Shown here piece by piece: positions 7,649 through 19,400 of a DNA stretch of 63,725 bases. How positions within the stretch are numbered: position 1 is the first letter of the stretch; each line of letters opens with the position of its first letter. This stretch comes from Lachnospiraceae bacterium (GTDB lineage: Bacteria > Bacillota > Clostridia > Lachnospirales > Lachnospiraceae), in contig JAKSSF010000013.1 in NCBI GenBank assembly GCA_024403235.1, forward strand, positions 1-63,725, in the 5' to 3' direction. A program made the position numbers and the translations under genes. The notes under the pieces are model-generated. The model was not told the DNA's origin, did not search any database, and saw only the letters and a program-made list of their open reading frames with translations.

Positions 7649-10600
7649 ATGAAGAGTTTAGACAGAAAAACAGATTGGATAAAAAAACAAATAGGGAGAA
7701 ATAAGGCTGGTTTTATATTAGGCTTACTGATAGTAGGGCTTGTCATGATACTTCCATTTCACGCTTTTGCCGGGAAAACAAATTCGCAAGGCATGAGCTT
7801 AGAAATGACACCCTTTGTTGGAAATTCTTTTACAGGAGAGAAATTTGAGGAGTATGTAAAAGAATATCAAATTCCTGTTGAGAAGGCTCGCTCTAAAACC
7901 GGTCAATATTCGGGCAGTAATATTAGTAATGTTTTAAATATGGAGTCTTCTTATTGGATTACCAATATACCGGGCACAGAGAGAAGTCGTAACTGGATTG
8001 ATATTACTTTGGAAGAAGAAGCCAATGTGGGCAGACTTATTTTTGGTAGTCGTGGAGCTTTAGAAGGTTTCCCTACTCGTTATCAAATTTGGGCTACCTT
8101 AGAGGAAAAACCGGATATCAATGCGCCTGCAGCAGGTAATACAGGAGGCTGGTTTTATGTAGGCGAAGGAACCGGAAAAGAAACCACAGAACTTCAGGAG
8201 ATTGTATTTGATACAGAGGTGCGAGCCAGAACGATCCGTTTTGAATGGACTGACTGGTATAGTGTAGGCTGGTCTGCAGCCAGAACTTTATTGCCTTTTA
8301 AAACAGATACTATTCATAATAATATTATGGATCTTTTTACAGATGATACCTGTACTGTTTTAAAAGATAGTGTAACCAAAGAGCAGATTGAATCTTTGGG
8401 AAGGTCTGTAAATAATTATGTTTTAGCAGAGGATGTTAAACCATATTTAGAAGCAGCAGATAAGTTTTTGGAAAGAGAAGAGGCGATAAGTCGTATTCAG
8501 GAAACAGAGAACGAAACCACTGAGCAAGTGAGAGAAACTTCCGGACAATCCGGAAATACCTGGCGACCAAAAACTAAATCTAAAACCCAGAAACAAACTG
8601 TGTCTCAATCCGTTGAAATGGTTGGTATGGATATTGGAGTTGTTGGAGGCAGCAATAAAAAGTCTGCTACGGTAGACAATGATTTAAATGCAGAAAAAAC
8701 AGAGAATGATTTTGAAGAAGTAGCTGCTATGGATATACCTGCCTTTGGTGCATCATTCCAGGCAGGTGACTTTGTCGTAGAGGCAAATAGCCAGGCAGAT
8801 TATAGCTACACACCTGCCGGAGCAGATTATAAATTACAATACTGGAATACTGGCAATTATAAAAGCAATGGTGTTCTTACTATTTTGAAAAGTGGTACTT
8901 ACACCATCTCCATGAGAAGTGGGGTTCAGGTGACCACGGACAGAATTAAGATTAATCCGGGCTTAAATGTCACATTGACGATAAACGGATTGAATATAGC
9001 ACCCAATCCTACAGATGGATACAGTGACCATTATGGTCAGGGTAGACCTTTTGACATGAGTGGGGCTACAGTAACGCTGAATGTACAGGGAACTAATACT
9101 TTTAGAGCTCCCGCATTTAGCACAGCTCTGTTTTGCCCGGCAGGTTCCAACCTGACAGTAAAAGGGACAGGAACATTAAATGCGATTATAGAGGGCAAAG
9201 ACTATGCTGTTGCTGCCATAGGTGGGGAAGGCAAAAATAATCCCATGTTCACGAAAGATGGTTATGGGAGCGAGATTATTTCAGGACAGGATCAGTTAGC
9301 CAGAGTGAGAATATGGCCCGATGATAACGACAGTCGATGCGGTAATATTACTTTTGATGGCAGTATGACCGTTAACGCAAAGGTAAGAGTAGGTGAGCCC
9401 GCGAAATCTCCGAATGGAGAAGGGGAAGTGGTTCCGTTTTGGAATATTGGAACCAGGGATGAGGAATCCGAATTGTGCGTATTTAATCCGTCAGTATTAA
9501 AATGGGTGCGTCAGGGATTTAATGGACCGGAAGAAGTAGACACAATTTTGGCTTTTGGATATTATTCATCTGATTGTGCTGTGGTGGCAATTGGTGGTGC
9601 ATATGATGGAAATATTACGATTAAAAACGGAAAAATAGATGCAAAAGCGGGCTGCCTTGGTACCGGTATTGGTTCCGTAAATAGGACTTTTGGTAAAGTT
9701 ACCATTAATGGTGGTACTGTAACTGCAAAATCCGGCTATGCGACAGACCATTTTCCGGCTACAGATTATGTTGGATTTGTAGACTACGGTCCTGCTATTG
9801 GATGGGTACATTATGGTGATGCACAGCCTAGTAATATGGTAATAGAAATAAACGGTGGTACTGTAACTGCTGTAAGTGGATACGGTGCAGCCGGTATTGG
9901 TGGCGGTATAGACAGTACCGGTGGCACTATTAAAATAACCGGAGGAAAGGTTACTGCTACCGGTGGGGATAATGGTGCCGGCATCGGTGGTGGAATAGGC
10001 CAAAGTGTAAAAGGAACTACTACTGACCAGGCTAAAATTATCATTACCGGTGGTAATGTTACTGCTACTGGTGGACTTAATGCAGCCGGAATAGGTGGCG
10101 GTGGAAATAACTTGGGTGCCAATGTTACTGCAGGACACAGTGGAGATATTCTTATTGGTGGTAATGCAAATGTTACCGCTAACGGTGGAGTAAATGCGCC
10201 TGGTATAGGTGCTGGTGGATCCGGTACCTCAAATGAATATAAAGATGCTTGTACGGTGCAGTCTATTGTTATTACGACTACAGGCACTGTTAAGGCAACA
10301 GGAGGTAGCGGTTCTCCTACGAACATTGGATCTGGAAAAGTAACAGGATTAAATGAAAGCGTACGATATGAAGATTCTACCATAGTCAATCTAAGCGGTA
10401 CCAATATAAACGGTTCTACTACCAATATGCCAAATCTGATTACCATTGATCCAGCTACTAAAAATTTGGTAGTCAAAGGTGAGGTGGATTTGACACAGGG
10501 CACCTATGCAGGTACGAACGGAGATGCTGTAGCCAAAGGAATTGCAGACTATCTTAATAAGACGGGGGCTTCTATAGTAGCAGATGGTAGCAGCGCGAAA

Positions 10601-13417
10601 CTGACTGTTGGCGCAGTTGATTCCAACATTGTAAAGACCATTAAAGATAATTCAAAGGGTGTAACGGTGAACGGTGAAACAATCCAACCTACTCCCGAAC
10701 CCCATAACCATAAATATTCCGGTTGGGTTCATGATGGAAATAATCACTGGAAAACCTGTACTGCATCCGGCTGTACTGAAGCAAACGGAACAAAATTCGA
10801 AAGTCAGGCACATACCTGGAGCACCACATGGAGCCATGACGCTTCCGGGCATTGGCATACCTGTACAGCAAATTGTGGTGCTACTTCTACTAAAGTAGCG
10901 CACAATTATATAAACCCCAGCGGACTTTGCGAATGTGGAGCAAAAAATCCTAACCAGCATGTTCATGCGAAGGGAACACACCATGCCAGAGTGGATGCTA
11001 CTTGTATGAAAGCAGGTAATGTAGAGTATTGGGATTGTACAGCCAAAGATGCTTATTTGGATGCTGCAGGAAATGTAATTACTACAATTGTGCTTCCCAA
11101 AGATAGCAAGGAACATAACTTCGATCCTACAAAAGAAAAATGTCTAAATGGTTGTAACACTACCAATCCGAACTATAAACCGGCAGGCGGAACAGGTGGA
11201 AATGAGCATACCCATACGAAGGGCACACACCACGCAAAAGTGGAAGCAACCTGTGTGAAGGCAGGAACTGTAGAATATTGGGATTGCGTATCCAATGATG
11301 CTTATTTGGATGCAGCAGGAAAAGTAATCACAACCATAGTTATACCAATCGATAATAATGGTCATAACTTTGATGCTGCACATGAGAAATGTCTGAATGG
11401 TTGTAATACAGCCAATCCGAATTATAAGCCAAGTGGTGGAAATGTGCATGTGCACGCCAAAGGGACACACCATACAAAAGTGGACGCAACTTGTGTAAAA
11501 GCAGGCAGTGTGGAGTACTGGGATTGTACATCTGAAGATGCCTATTTGAATAAAGATGGAAATGTAATCACAACTATTGTTATACCAATAGACAGCAACG
11601 GCCATAACTTTGATACTACACAAGAAAAGTGCCTAAATGGATGTGACACAATTAATCCAAATTATAAACCAAGTGAGAAAGAAGAGCATATTCATACAAA
11701 GGGCACGCACCATAGTAGAGTGGATGCTACCTGTGTAACAGAAGGCAATGTAGAATATTGGGATTGTTCAATCAATGATGCTTATCTGGATGTAGCGGGA
11801 AATGTAATCACAACAATTACTATTCCAATCAATAGCAATGGACATAATTTTGATGCTGCACACGAGAAATGTCTAAATGATTGCGGTACGAAAAATCCCA
11901 ATTATAAACCGGCTGGTGGAACCGGTGAAAGTGAGCATGTTCATACCAAAGGAACACATCATGTAAAAGTAGCAGCTACCTGCGTGAAAACAGGAACTGT
12001 AGAATATTGGGATTGTGCGTCCAAAGATGCTTATTTGGATAAGGATGGAAAGGCAATTACGACCATTTCTATACCAAAAGATGCGAATGGACATAAGTTT
12101 GACAATACAAAAGAAAAGTGCCTAAACGGTTGTGGTACTGTTAATCCTAACTATAAGCCGGCTGGTGGAAATGAGCATGTTCATACAAAAGGCACGCACC
12201 ATACCAGAGTAGATTCAACCTGTGTGAAAACAGGGATGGTAGAGTATTGGGATTGTGCGTCTAGAGATGCTTATTTGGATGCATCGGGAAAGGTAATCAC
12301 AAGCCTTACTATAGCCAAAGATACGAACGGCCATAACTTTGACAATACAAAAGAGACTTGTCTAAATGGATGTGGCGCGAAAAATCCAAATTATAAATCA
12401 ACTAGCAGTACTGGAAATACAAGCAACGGTACAGGAACAAACACCACAGCGAGTACCAATAAAAATACTACTACCACTACCAATAAAAATAACACTGCTA
12501 CCAGCACAAACAAAAACGGTAGTAGCAGTTCTACAAATAGTAGTCAGAAAACCACTCCTAGTGGTGTAATATCAGCCTCTGCAAGTGGCAGTACGCCAAG
12601 CAAGAAAAAGACTCAGACATCAAATTCAGGACAGACCACTGAGTCCAAGAAAACATCTAGTTTATTAGAAAAGGTACAGGCAGCTGCTAAGAATAAAACC
12701 ATTACTGTAGCTTATCCGGAAGATGAGTTGATTGATAAAGATATTTTGACTGCTTTGCAGGAAAAGGAAGTCAGTTTACATATTAAAGATTCCGGAAAAG
12801 TAGAATGGCTAATACCTGGGAAATATATTGAAAAGCCGGAAATTGAATTGGATTTGCAGGCAGATATTCTCAAAGGAGAAGAAGCAGAGCAAGAAGACAT
12901 GAAATCACTTCTTGCGAACCTTTTGGGAGAGAAAAAGGCTATAGTGGTAAACTTTGCCCATGAAGGAGATTTGCCCGGAAAAGTAGCTGTCAGAATTCCT
13001 TTGACAAGAGAACAGAAGGAATATCTGGGAAGTGATGCACTGGATGTATATCATGTCAACGAAGCGGAAGAACGACTGGAAGAAATTGCATTAGATTGTC
13101 CTATCCATGAGGATAGTTTTGTAGAATTCAGTATGCAGGAATGTAGCCCTTATGTTTTGGTTGCCAGAGAACAGCCTGTGGTACAAGCGGAACCACAAGA
13201 GCAACCGGATGGGTTTGCACAGGCCGTGGCTGAAGCACCGGCAGTAGAACCTACCAATTTGGGAATCTTAGAAGAACAGGATCAAGGACCTTTGGCTATG
13301 GCATTAGGTTTCTTTGACAGTAATCCTATTTTGGTATTTATTCCTGCCATACTTTTAATCGTAACCCTTATCGCATTGTTAGTATTTATGATAATCAAAC
13401 GCAAAAAAGCGAAATAA
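7649..13417 (+). CDS. Giant surface protein: discoidin-like, beta-helix, His/Cys repeats
   Basis: This 1922-residue protein starts with a signal peptide (hydrophobic core about residues 20-40, ending HAFA). Residues ~45-215 resemble a discoidin/F5-8C (CBM32-type) sugar-binding domain (RNWIDITLEEEANVGRLIFGSR). Residues ~620-910 contain repeated VTINGGTVTA and GAGIGGG motifs, as in a right-handed beta-helix. Residues ~1104-1583 are six ~80-residue His/Cys repeats, followed by a Thr/Asn/Ser-rich stalk, a ~170-residue conserved domain and a C-terminal transmembrane helix with an RKKAK tail. There is no LPXTG, so it is membrane- not sortase-anchored. No catalytic motif was seen; a mucus or host-glycan adhesin role is inference. 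Its ends closely match those of the next gene, five bases downstream. Confidence 0.82.
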   Translation: MKSLDRKTDWIKKQIGRNKAGFILGLLIVGLVMILPFHAFAGKTNSQGMSLEMTPFVGNSFTGEKFEEYVKEYQIPVEKARSKTGQYSGSNISNVLNMESSYWITNIPGTERSRNWIDITLEEEANVGRLIFGSRGALEGFPTRYQIWATLEEKPDINAPAAGNTGGWFYVGEGTGKETTELQEIVFDTEVRARTIRFEWTDWYSVGWSAARTLLPFKTDTIHNNIMDLFTDDTCTVLKDSVTKEQIESLGRSVNNYVLAEDVKPYLEAADKFLEREEAISRIQETENETTEQVRETSGQSGNTWRPKTKSKTQKQTVSQSVEMVGMDIGVVGGSNKKSATVDNDLNAEKTENDFEEVAAMDIPAFGASFQAGDFVVEANSQADYSYTPAGADYKLQYWNTGNYKSNGVLTILKSGTYTISMRSGVQVTTDRIKINPGLNVTLTINGLNIAPNPTDGYSDHYGQGRPFDMSGATVTLNVQGTNTFRAPAFSTALFCPAGSNLTVKGTGTLNAIIEGKDYAVAAIGGEGKNNPMFTKDGYGSEIISGQDQLARVRIWPDDNDSRCGNITFDGSMTVNAKVRVGEPAKSPNGEGEVVPFWNIGTRDEESELCVFNPSVLKWVRQGFNGPEEVDTILAFGYYSSDCAVVAIGGAYDGNITIKNGKIDAKAGCLGTGIGSVNRTFGKVTINGGTVTAKSGYATDHFPATDYVGFVDYGPAIGWVHYGDAQPSNMVIEINGGTVTAVSGYGAAGIGGGIDSTGGTIKITGGKVTATGGDNGAGIGGGIGQSVKGTTTDQAKIIITGGNVTATGGLNAAGIGGGGNNLGANVTAGHSGDILIGGNANVTANGGVNAPGIGAGGSGTSNEYKDACTVQSIVITTTGTVKATGGSGSPTNIGSGKVTGLNESVRYEDSTIVNLSGTNINGSTTNMPNLITIDPATKNLVVKGEVDLTQGTYAGTNGDAVAKGIADYLNKTGASIVADGSSAKLTVGAVDSNIVKTIKDNSKGVTVNGETIQPTPEPHNHKYSGWVHDGNNHWKTCTASGCTEANGTKFESQAHTWSTTWSHDASGHWHTCTANCGATSTKVAHNYINPSGLCECGAKNPNQHVHAKGTHHARVDATCMKAGNVEYWDCTAKDAYLDAAGNVITTIVLPKDSKEHNFDPTKEKCLNGCNTTNPNYKPAGGTGGNEHTHTKGTHHAKVEATCVKAGTVEYWDCVSNDAYLDAAGKVITTIVIPIDNNGHNFDAAHEKCLNGCNTANPNYKPSGGNVHVHAKGTHHTKVDATCVKAGSVEYWDCTSEDAYLNKDGNVITTIVIPIDSNGHNFDTTQEKCLNGCDTINPNYKPSEKEEHIHTKGTHHSRVDATCVTEGNVEYWDCSINDAYLDVAGNVITTITIPINSNGHNFDAAHEKCLNDCGTKNPNYKPAGGTGESEHVHTKGTHHVKVAATCVKTGTVEYWDCASKDAYLDKDGKAITTISIPKDANGHKFDNTKEKCLNGCGTVNPNYKPAGGNEHVHTKGTHHTRVDSTCVKTGMVEYWDCASRDAYLDASGKVITSLTIAKDTNGHNFDNTKETCLNGCGAKNPNYKSTSSTGNTSNGTGTNTTASTNKNTTTTTNKNNTATSTNKNGSSSSTNSSQKTTPSGVISASASGSTPSKKKTQTSNSGQTTESKKTSSLLEKVQAAAKNKTITVAYPEDELIDKDILTALQEKEVSLHIKDSGKVEWLIPGKYIEKPEIELDLQADILKGEEAEQEDMKSLLANLLGEKKAIVVNFAHEGDLPGKVAVRIPLTREQKEYLGSDALDVYHVNEAEERLEEIALDCPIHEDSFVEFSMQECSPYVLVAREQPVVQAEPQEQPDGFAQAVAEAPAVEPTNLGILEEQDQGPLAMALGFFDSNPILVFIPAILLIVTLIALLVFMIIKRKKAK
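10958..12399 (+). repeat. Six in-frame ~240-bp tandem repeats in the first surface protein
   Basis: Each unit opens with H-x-H-x-KGTHH, then ATC, VEYWDC, DAYLD, an ITTI segment, EKCLN-G-C (one copy has D for G) and NPNYKP. Four cysteines and about five histidines are kept per copy, so the units either form disulfides outside the cell or bind metal. Copies differ at scattered positions, so the array is not recent. Confidence 0.85.
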
Positions 13418-13422
13418 AAAAG

Positions 13423-16400
13423 ATGAAATGTTTTTGGAAAAAAGAGGTTGAACAAAACAAAATGAAGAAAAACAAGACGAGTTTCCTACTAGGCATATTG
13501 CTGTTAAGTTTGGCAATACTATTCCCGGTCAATGCCTTTGCAGAGGAATCGGAACCCCAGGGGATGGAGTTAAAAATGACTCCCTTTATTGGGAATTCCT
13601 TTACAGGGGAGGAATTTGATGACTATGTAACAGCCTACCAAATTCCTGTTACAACAGCCCGAACGAAAACCGGACAATATGGTAACAGTGTTGTTGCGAA
13701 TCTTTTAACGATGGATTCTTCTACCCATTGGGAAACCGGTAGTCAGGGAAGTGCAACAAATCGTAACTGGGTGGATATTACCCTGGCAGAAGAAGCCTCT
13801 GTGGGCAGATTGGTATATGGTAGCCGTATCAGTCCCTTAAAGGGCTTCCCAACCAGATATAAAATATGGGCTTCTCTCGAAGAAACCCCCAATATTAATT
13901 CTCCGGCAGAAGGCACCGAAGGATGGTTTTTGGTAGGAGAAGGAACCGGCAAAGAAACCACCGCTTTTCAGGAAATTGTCTTCGATGAAGAGGTAACGGC
14001 TAGAACATTCCGTTTTGAATGGATCGGTTGGTACAATACAGGCTGGTCTGCAGCCAGAACCTTATTGCCTTTTAAATCAGATACCATTCGGAAAGATATT
14101 TTAAGTCTCTTTACAGATGGTAGCTGTACTGCTTTAAAAAACAGTGTCACAAAAGAACAGATCGATGCTTTGGAACCTCGTGTAAATAGTTATATTTATC
14201 CGGATGATTTAAAGCCATATTTAGAAACGGCAAGAATGCTTATATCAGGAGTAAATACCACAGACCGTTATCATGAGCCTATGATATTGTCTCAAAGAGG
14301 GGACAGAGGTTCAGAACGTTCGAGAACAGATACAGGAATGACTTTGGCCAGTTATGATTTAAGTGGTTACTATGTGCATCCGGGAGAAACCATTTCTGTA
14401 TATGTAAATGCAGATGGTAACTCTCGTATGCCCAGAATTGTCTTTGCTACCGTTGCCAGATCTCCTTGGGCTTGGTATCAGGGCTATGATGGGGTGGAAT
14501 TGAAAAACGGATTAAATACCTTTACCATTCCGGAAACACAGAATGACTGTTATGCCATCTATTTTTATAATCCTGCATTACCTGCAGAACAGGGATTTGC
14601 CCCTGTAGTTCGTTTGGTGGGAGGTACACAATACCCTGTTTATCGATATGACCCGAAAGATTCTTATGAAGTGACAAAGAAAAAAGAAGCAGAATATCTT
14701 GCTTTCTTGGATAAATACTTAGAAGGCGTTTCAGATACGCTTGCAGATCAATTAAGTGGGAAGGCTCATCCCAATATAGCAGAATATGTTTCGGATAAAA
14801 TATTGATTTCCGTTTCTGCACGCGGTGCCAAAAAGGCAGCTACCCAAACCACTACCTGGTCTCAGGGAAAATGGAGAGAATTTACAAATACCGTAAGGTA
14901 TGGAACTGTAACAGAGCAGGGCATCGCCTATACCGGACCGGCTGCGGCCATGGAAGCCTATGAAATGTTGTTTGACGACATTCAATATTATTCCGGCTTT
15001 AACATTACCAATCCTGCTCATTCTGATTATAGAAATCATGGACAATTCCTGTTCCGTGCTTACAATGATGGCGCTGGTCTTGGCTGGGGGCAGTCTGTCT
15101 ATTCCGGTTATAATACAGGCAGCAGACCGGACGGGGATCGTCTGGACAACAGTTTTTATGTAGATATCGCCACTCCTGCAACCGTATTACAGGCAGGTTG
15201 GGCTATTTACCATGAAATCGGCCATGTATTTGACAATGGCTCTATTGGAACATCGGAGTCTACCAATAACTTATATTGTCTTTACGCAGGCATTAAATAT
15301 CTGGGGGAAAACCGATTGGATTTTGCTTCAGAAAATCGTTGGTGGAATCATTTTACCAGTTATATTAATACGGGAATTTTGCCCCAGAATGATTTATTAT
15401 TTTACCCCGGTGCAGTTATCTGGCAGTTGGATGCAGTGGATTTTTCTAAAACATGCCTATACCGTAACAGAGAAGACGGAGATCATTTGCTGTCCAATTA
15501 TGGTATGGCCTGCCGTTATGCCAGAGAGCATCGTTCGGATTTAAGCGGTTTAGATAAGGATTCCAAAACCGTCGTCTGCTTCTCTATGGCCTGTGGCGTG
15601 GATTTAAGTGATCACTTTGAATATTATGGAAGAACCATCTCAGACAGAGCCAGATTTATGATTGCAGGTCTGCCGAAAGAACCCAGACCTACCTGGTATA
15701 CCAATGACAGAACTTTCCGTCATACTGCTTTTACGCAGGAAGAGAAAAATGCTGCCTGGTCTGTAACAGCTTCTATAGATGAAACTACAGGTGCAGTAAC
15801 CATTACAGCACCTGCCATTGGCACGGTCTTTTCTGATGCCAATTTCCAGTGCTACGAAATTTATAAAACAGAATTGGATCAGGCTGGAAATCCTGTGGGA
15901 GAATCACAGTTTGTTGGAATAACAGGCAATAATAAACAAAGCAGGGTCAAAAATGAGCTGTATACCTTTACAGATAAAAAGGTTGTACCCGGAACCAGTT
16001 ATGAATACTCTGTGAAAGCCTATGACAGTACTTTGGAAACAGCCAATCATGTGGCTAAAGTGAAGGTAGGCGTTGAGGCAAATGTGGAGATTCCGGTAGA
16101 ACGGATTTTAATTAACACCGGAGATGAAGGGAAAACCTTTAATGTAGGTCAAACCTATGCAGTTGCATTAAATTATTTTCCGGAAACCGCAACCGCCAAT
16201 TTGAAAGAAATTAACTGGTGGATAGAAGGCTGGGGAAGAGATGGTGGACATACCGGTGGTGCGGAGGACATCATTGTAATGACGGATGATCCGAATTTCC
16301 CGGGAGATCCTACCAGAAAATTATTAACCGGTGTGCAGCCGGGACAAACTCATTTGTATGTAAGACTAGGCAATCTTACACAAAGCCATCGAATTGTAAT

Positions 16401-19400
16401 CAATGGTACCATCAATTTAACTGCAGGTGCTTATACCTACAATTTCAAAGAAAATAGTATAGATTTGGCTGTGGAAGAACTTGTGCAGCCGAAACTGCTT
16501 CGTACCACTGCAATTGATGAGGCTCCTGATTATACGCCAAAGAATACTCAGGTTGTGGTAAGGACCTATCCCAATACCATTGGTTTTCGAAGTAAAAATC
16601 CGGAAATAGCGACTGTCTCTGATGCAGGCATTGTATATGGTGTAAAAGCAGGAACCACTACTGTAGAGTTTTATAGAAAAGCAACAGATACCGTAGCGGA
16701 AGAAGTGCTTGCAACCATAAATGTAAGAGTCCATGGAGAGGAAATCCCGGCTACAGCAATTGAGATTTCCAATGCCCCATCTTCTGCTATGAACAGTGGA
16801 GATACCGTACAATTAAATTATCGCTTCTTACCGGAGACAAATACAGAAAATCGACGTGTGCTGTGGTCAAGCAATAATATTGCAGTTGCCAGAGTAGATA
16901 GTAATGGGATTGTGACAGCAGTGTCAGGCGGAAAGGCTACTATTACAGCAAAAATTGAAGGCACTACAATTCAGTCCGGCGTAGAAATTACGGTAGCAGA
17001 GTCTGTTGCCTTACAGCGACTAAATATAGATAAGAAAACCATGACCTTAACGGACAGTTCTCCTACAGGAACTTTGCAGGCAAGTAAGATACCTGCCAAT
17101 GCTCAGTCTTTTGGAACTATCAATTGGGTAAGTAGTAATACCAATGTTGCAACGGTGGCGTCTACGGAAGAGGGAAGAGCGACCGTAACGGCAGTAGGAA
17201 GCGGTAAATGTAATATTAGTGCTGTTTTGGATGGAAAAATTATTAGTTGTAGTGTAACCGTAGAAAAGCCTATTGATCTAACCGGTGCAAAATTTGTGAA
17301 TCGTGGCAATGATACCACAGAAACCAGTGCTGCGCTAAATGTGGGGAATACCATACAGTTTTCTGTTTTACCAGAGCCTTTAACTGCAACCGGATTAAAC
17401 GCTGTACAATGGATTAGTGACCATCCGGAAATTGCAACTGTAAAACAGGGATTGGTGGAAGCAATTTCCGAAGGAACGGCTGTTATTACAGCAACCTTTA
17501 TCCAGCCTGCAACAGGTAAATCGGCAAGTGTAACAGCCACTATAGAGGTAACGGAAAATGTTATACCTTTAACGGGAATTAGTTTAAATCGTGGTTCTTT
17601 AACCATGTCCTTAGGCGAAGATATAGTATTACAGGCAAACTTGCGACCTGTCAATGCCAATGATTTGGAAGGCGAGGTAGTGCAGTGGAGTAGTGATAAA
17701 CCCGCCGTTGCCACGGTAGATATTCACGGAACAGTATTGGCAAAGGGAATAGGTAGCTGTACTATTACCGCTTCCTTGAAAGACTTTACCGCTATTTGTG
17801 AAGTACATGTAAAGGAAGATGTTCTTCCTGCTGAAGCGGTAGAAATTAGTCCTACCAGTCTGGGCTTTGTATTGCCATGTGAAGGGGAAAGACTAACTGC
17901 TACGGTATATCCTGCGGAAGCCATCACTTCTGTATTTTGGAGCGTTTCCGGTCCCCAGAGTATTGTAACGGTAAATCAGAATGGATTGGTTACGCCGATA
18001 GCAGAAGGGGAAACCACGGTAAGGGCAACCGCTGCGGGAGGTAAATATACAGAAATTCCGGTCATAGTGACAATTCATGACCATACTTATGCAGATGCTT
18101 ATACTACAAATGATACCCATCACTGGTATCCTTGTACGGTAACAAATTGTCCCGCAAGTTCATCAGCCTTAAGGGGCTATGGTGAGCATCAATGGGCTGA
18201 GAATGCTTCTATAGGGGCAGCGTTAAAATCAGAAGCAACCATATTATCGCCGGCAATCTACTATAAGAGTTGTAGTGTCTGTGGAAAGATTTCCACAACA
18301 GAAACCTTTGAGTATGGGGAAGTAATTCCGCATGACCATGAATTTGAAAAGATTGTAACTGAGGAGGCCAAGATTTCGGATGCTACCATCAGTAGTCCTG
18401 CAATATATTGGAAGAGTTGTAAACACTGTGGAGTACTTTCTGAAACAGAAACCTTTGAGCATGGAGATCCATTACCACATGATCATGTATATGAGGATGT
18501 ATATCAAAGTGATGAAACCCAGCAGACCCACCATTGGAGAGCATGCTTGATAGAAGGCTGCCCTACAGAAATTGAAGACTTGGATTCTTATGAGCCTCAT
18601 AACTATGAAGAAATCGTTGATCCGACTGCACTGAAGTCAGAAGCCACCACTACATCACCGGCAATCTACTACATGGGTTGCGTTTGTGGTGCGCTGTCAG
18701 AGGAAACCTTTGAGTATGGAGAGCCCTTATCTCATGAGCATCGATTTGAGGCGGATTATTCTAAGTCATCTACTCATCACTGGCGTGCTTGTACAGCAGT
18801 GGGATGTGACACACCTGTCACAGCATTAGAAAACTACGAGAGACATAATTTCAAGGATGTGGTGAAGGCAGAGGCTTTGTATGCAAAAGCCACTACAGAT
18901 TCTCCGGCTCTTTATTATAAGAGTTGTGTATGTGGAGCCTTATCCACAGAAACCTTCACTTATGGAGAGAAATTGCCAGGTGGCAATACAGACGGCGGAA
19001 ATGGCAATACCGGAAGCGGCAACACAAGCGGCGGAGACACAGATAGTGGAAGTGGCAATACCGGAAGTGGCAACACAAGCGGTGGAAATAATACTTCCGG
19101 CAGTGGCAACACAAGTGGCGGAGACAGCAATACCGGAAGTGGTAACACAAGCGGCGGAAACAGCAATACCGGAAGTGGTAACACAAGCGATGGAAATACT
19201 AACTCAGGAAGTGGAAATACAAACGGTGGCAATAGCAATTCAGGCAGTACGAATACAGGCAACACCAATACCAATACAATTATTGTTCAAGACAATACAG
19301 TCATTGAAATTCCTATGATTAGCAATGATTTTGTAATCGATATCGCACCGTTTGTTGTAATAGACTCCACTGTAGGAAACACTGTTTCACCTACAACCAA

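Noticed and set aside
9566..10503. Long minus-strand frames opposite the beta-helix part of the first surface protein.
   Set aside because: They mirror the repetitive Gly/Thr/Val coding sequence and yield low-complexity Ser/Thr or Pro/Val-rich products.
10958..12399. Regularly spaced repeats considered as a CRISPR-like array.
   Set aside because: The ~240-bp units are in-frame protein repeats with codon-level divergence; there are no short identical repeats with unique spacers.
13250..13417. Search for an LPXTG sortase motif at the ends of both giant proteins.
   Set aside because: None is present; the proteins end in a membrane helix and basic tail only.
18956..19318. Frames on both strands over the Gly/Asn/Ser stalk of the M60 protein.
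   Set aside because: They are by-products of the tandem repeats, with monotonous composition.
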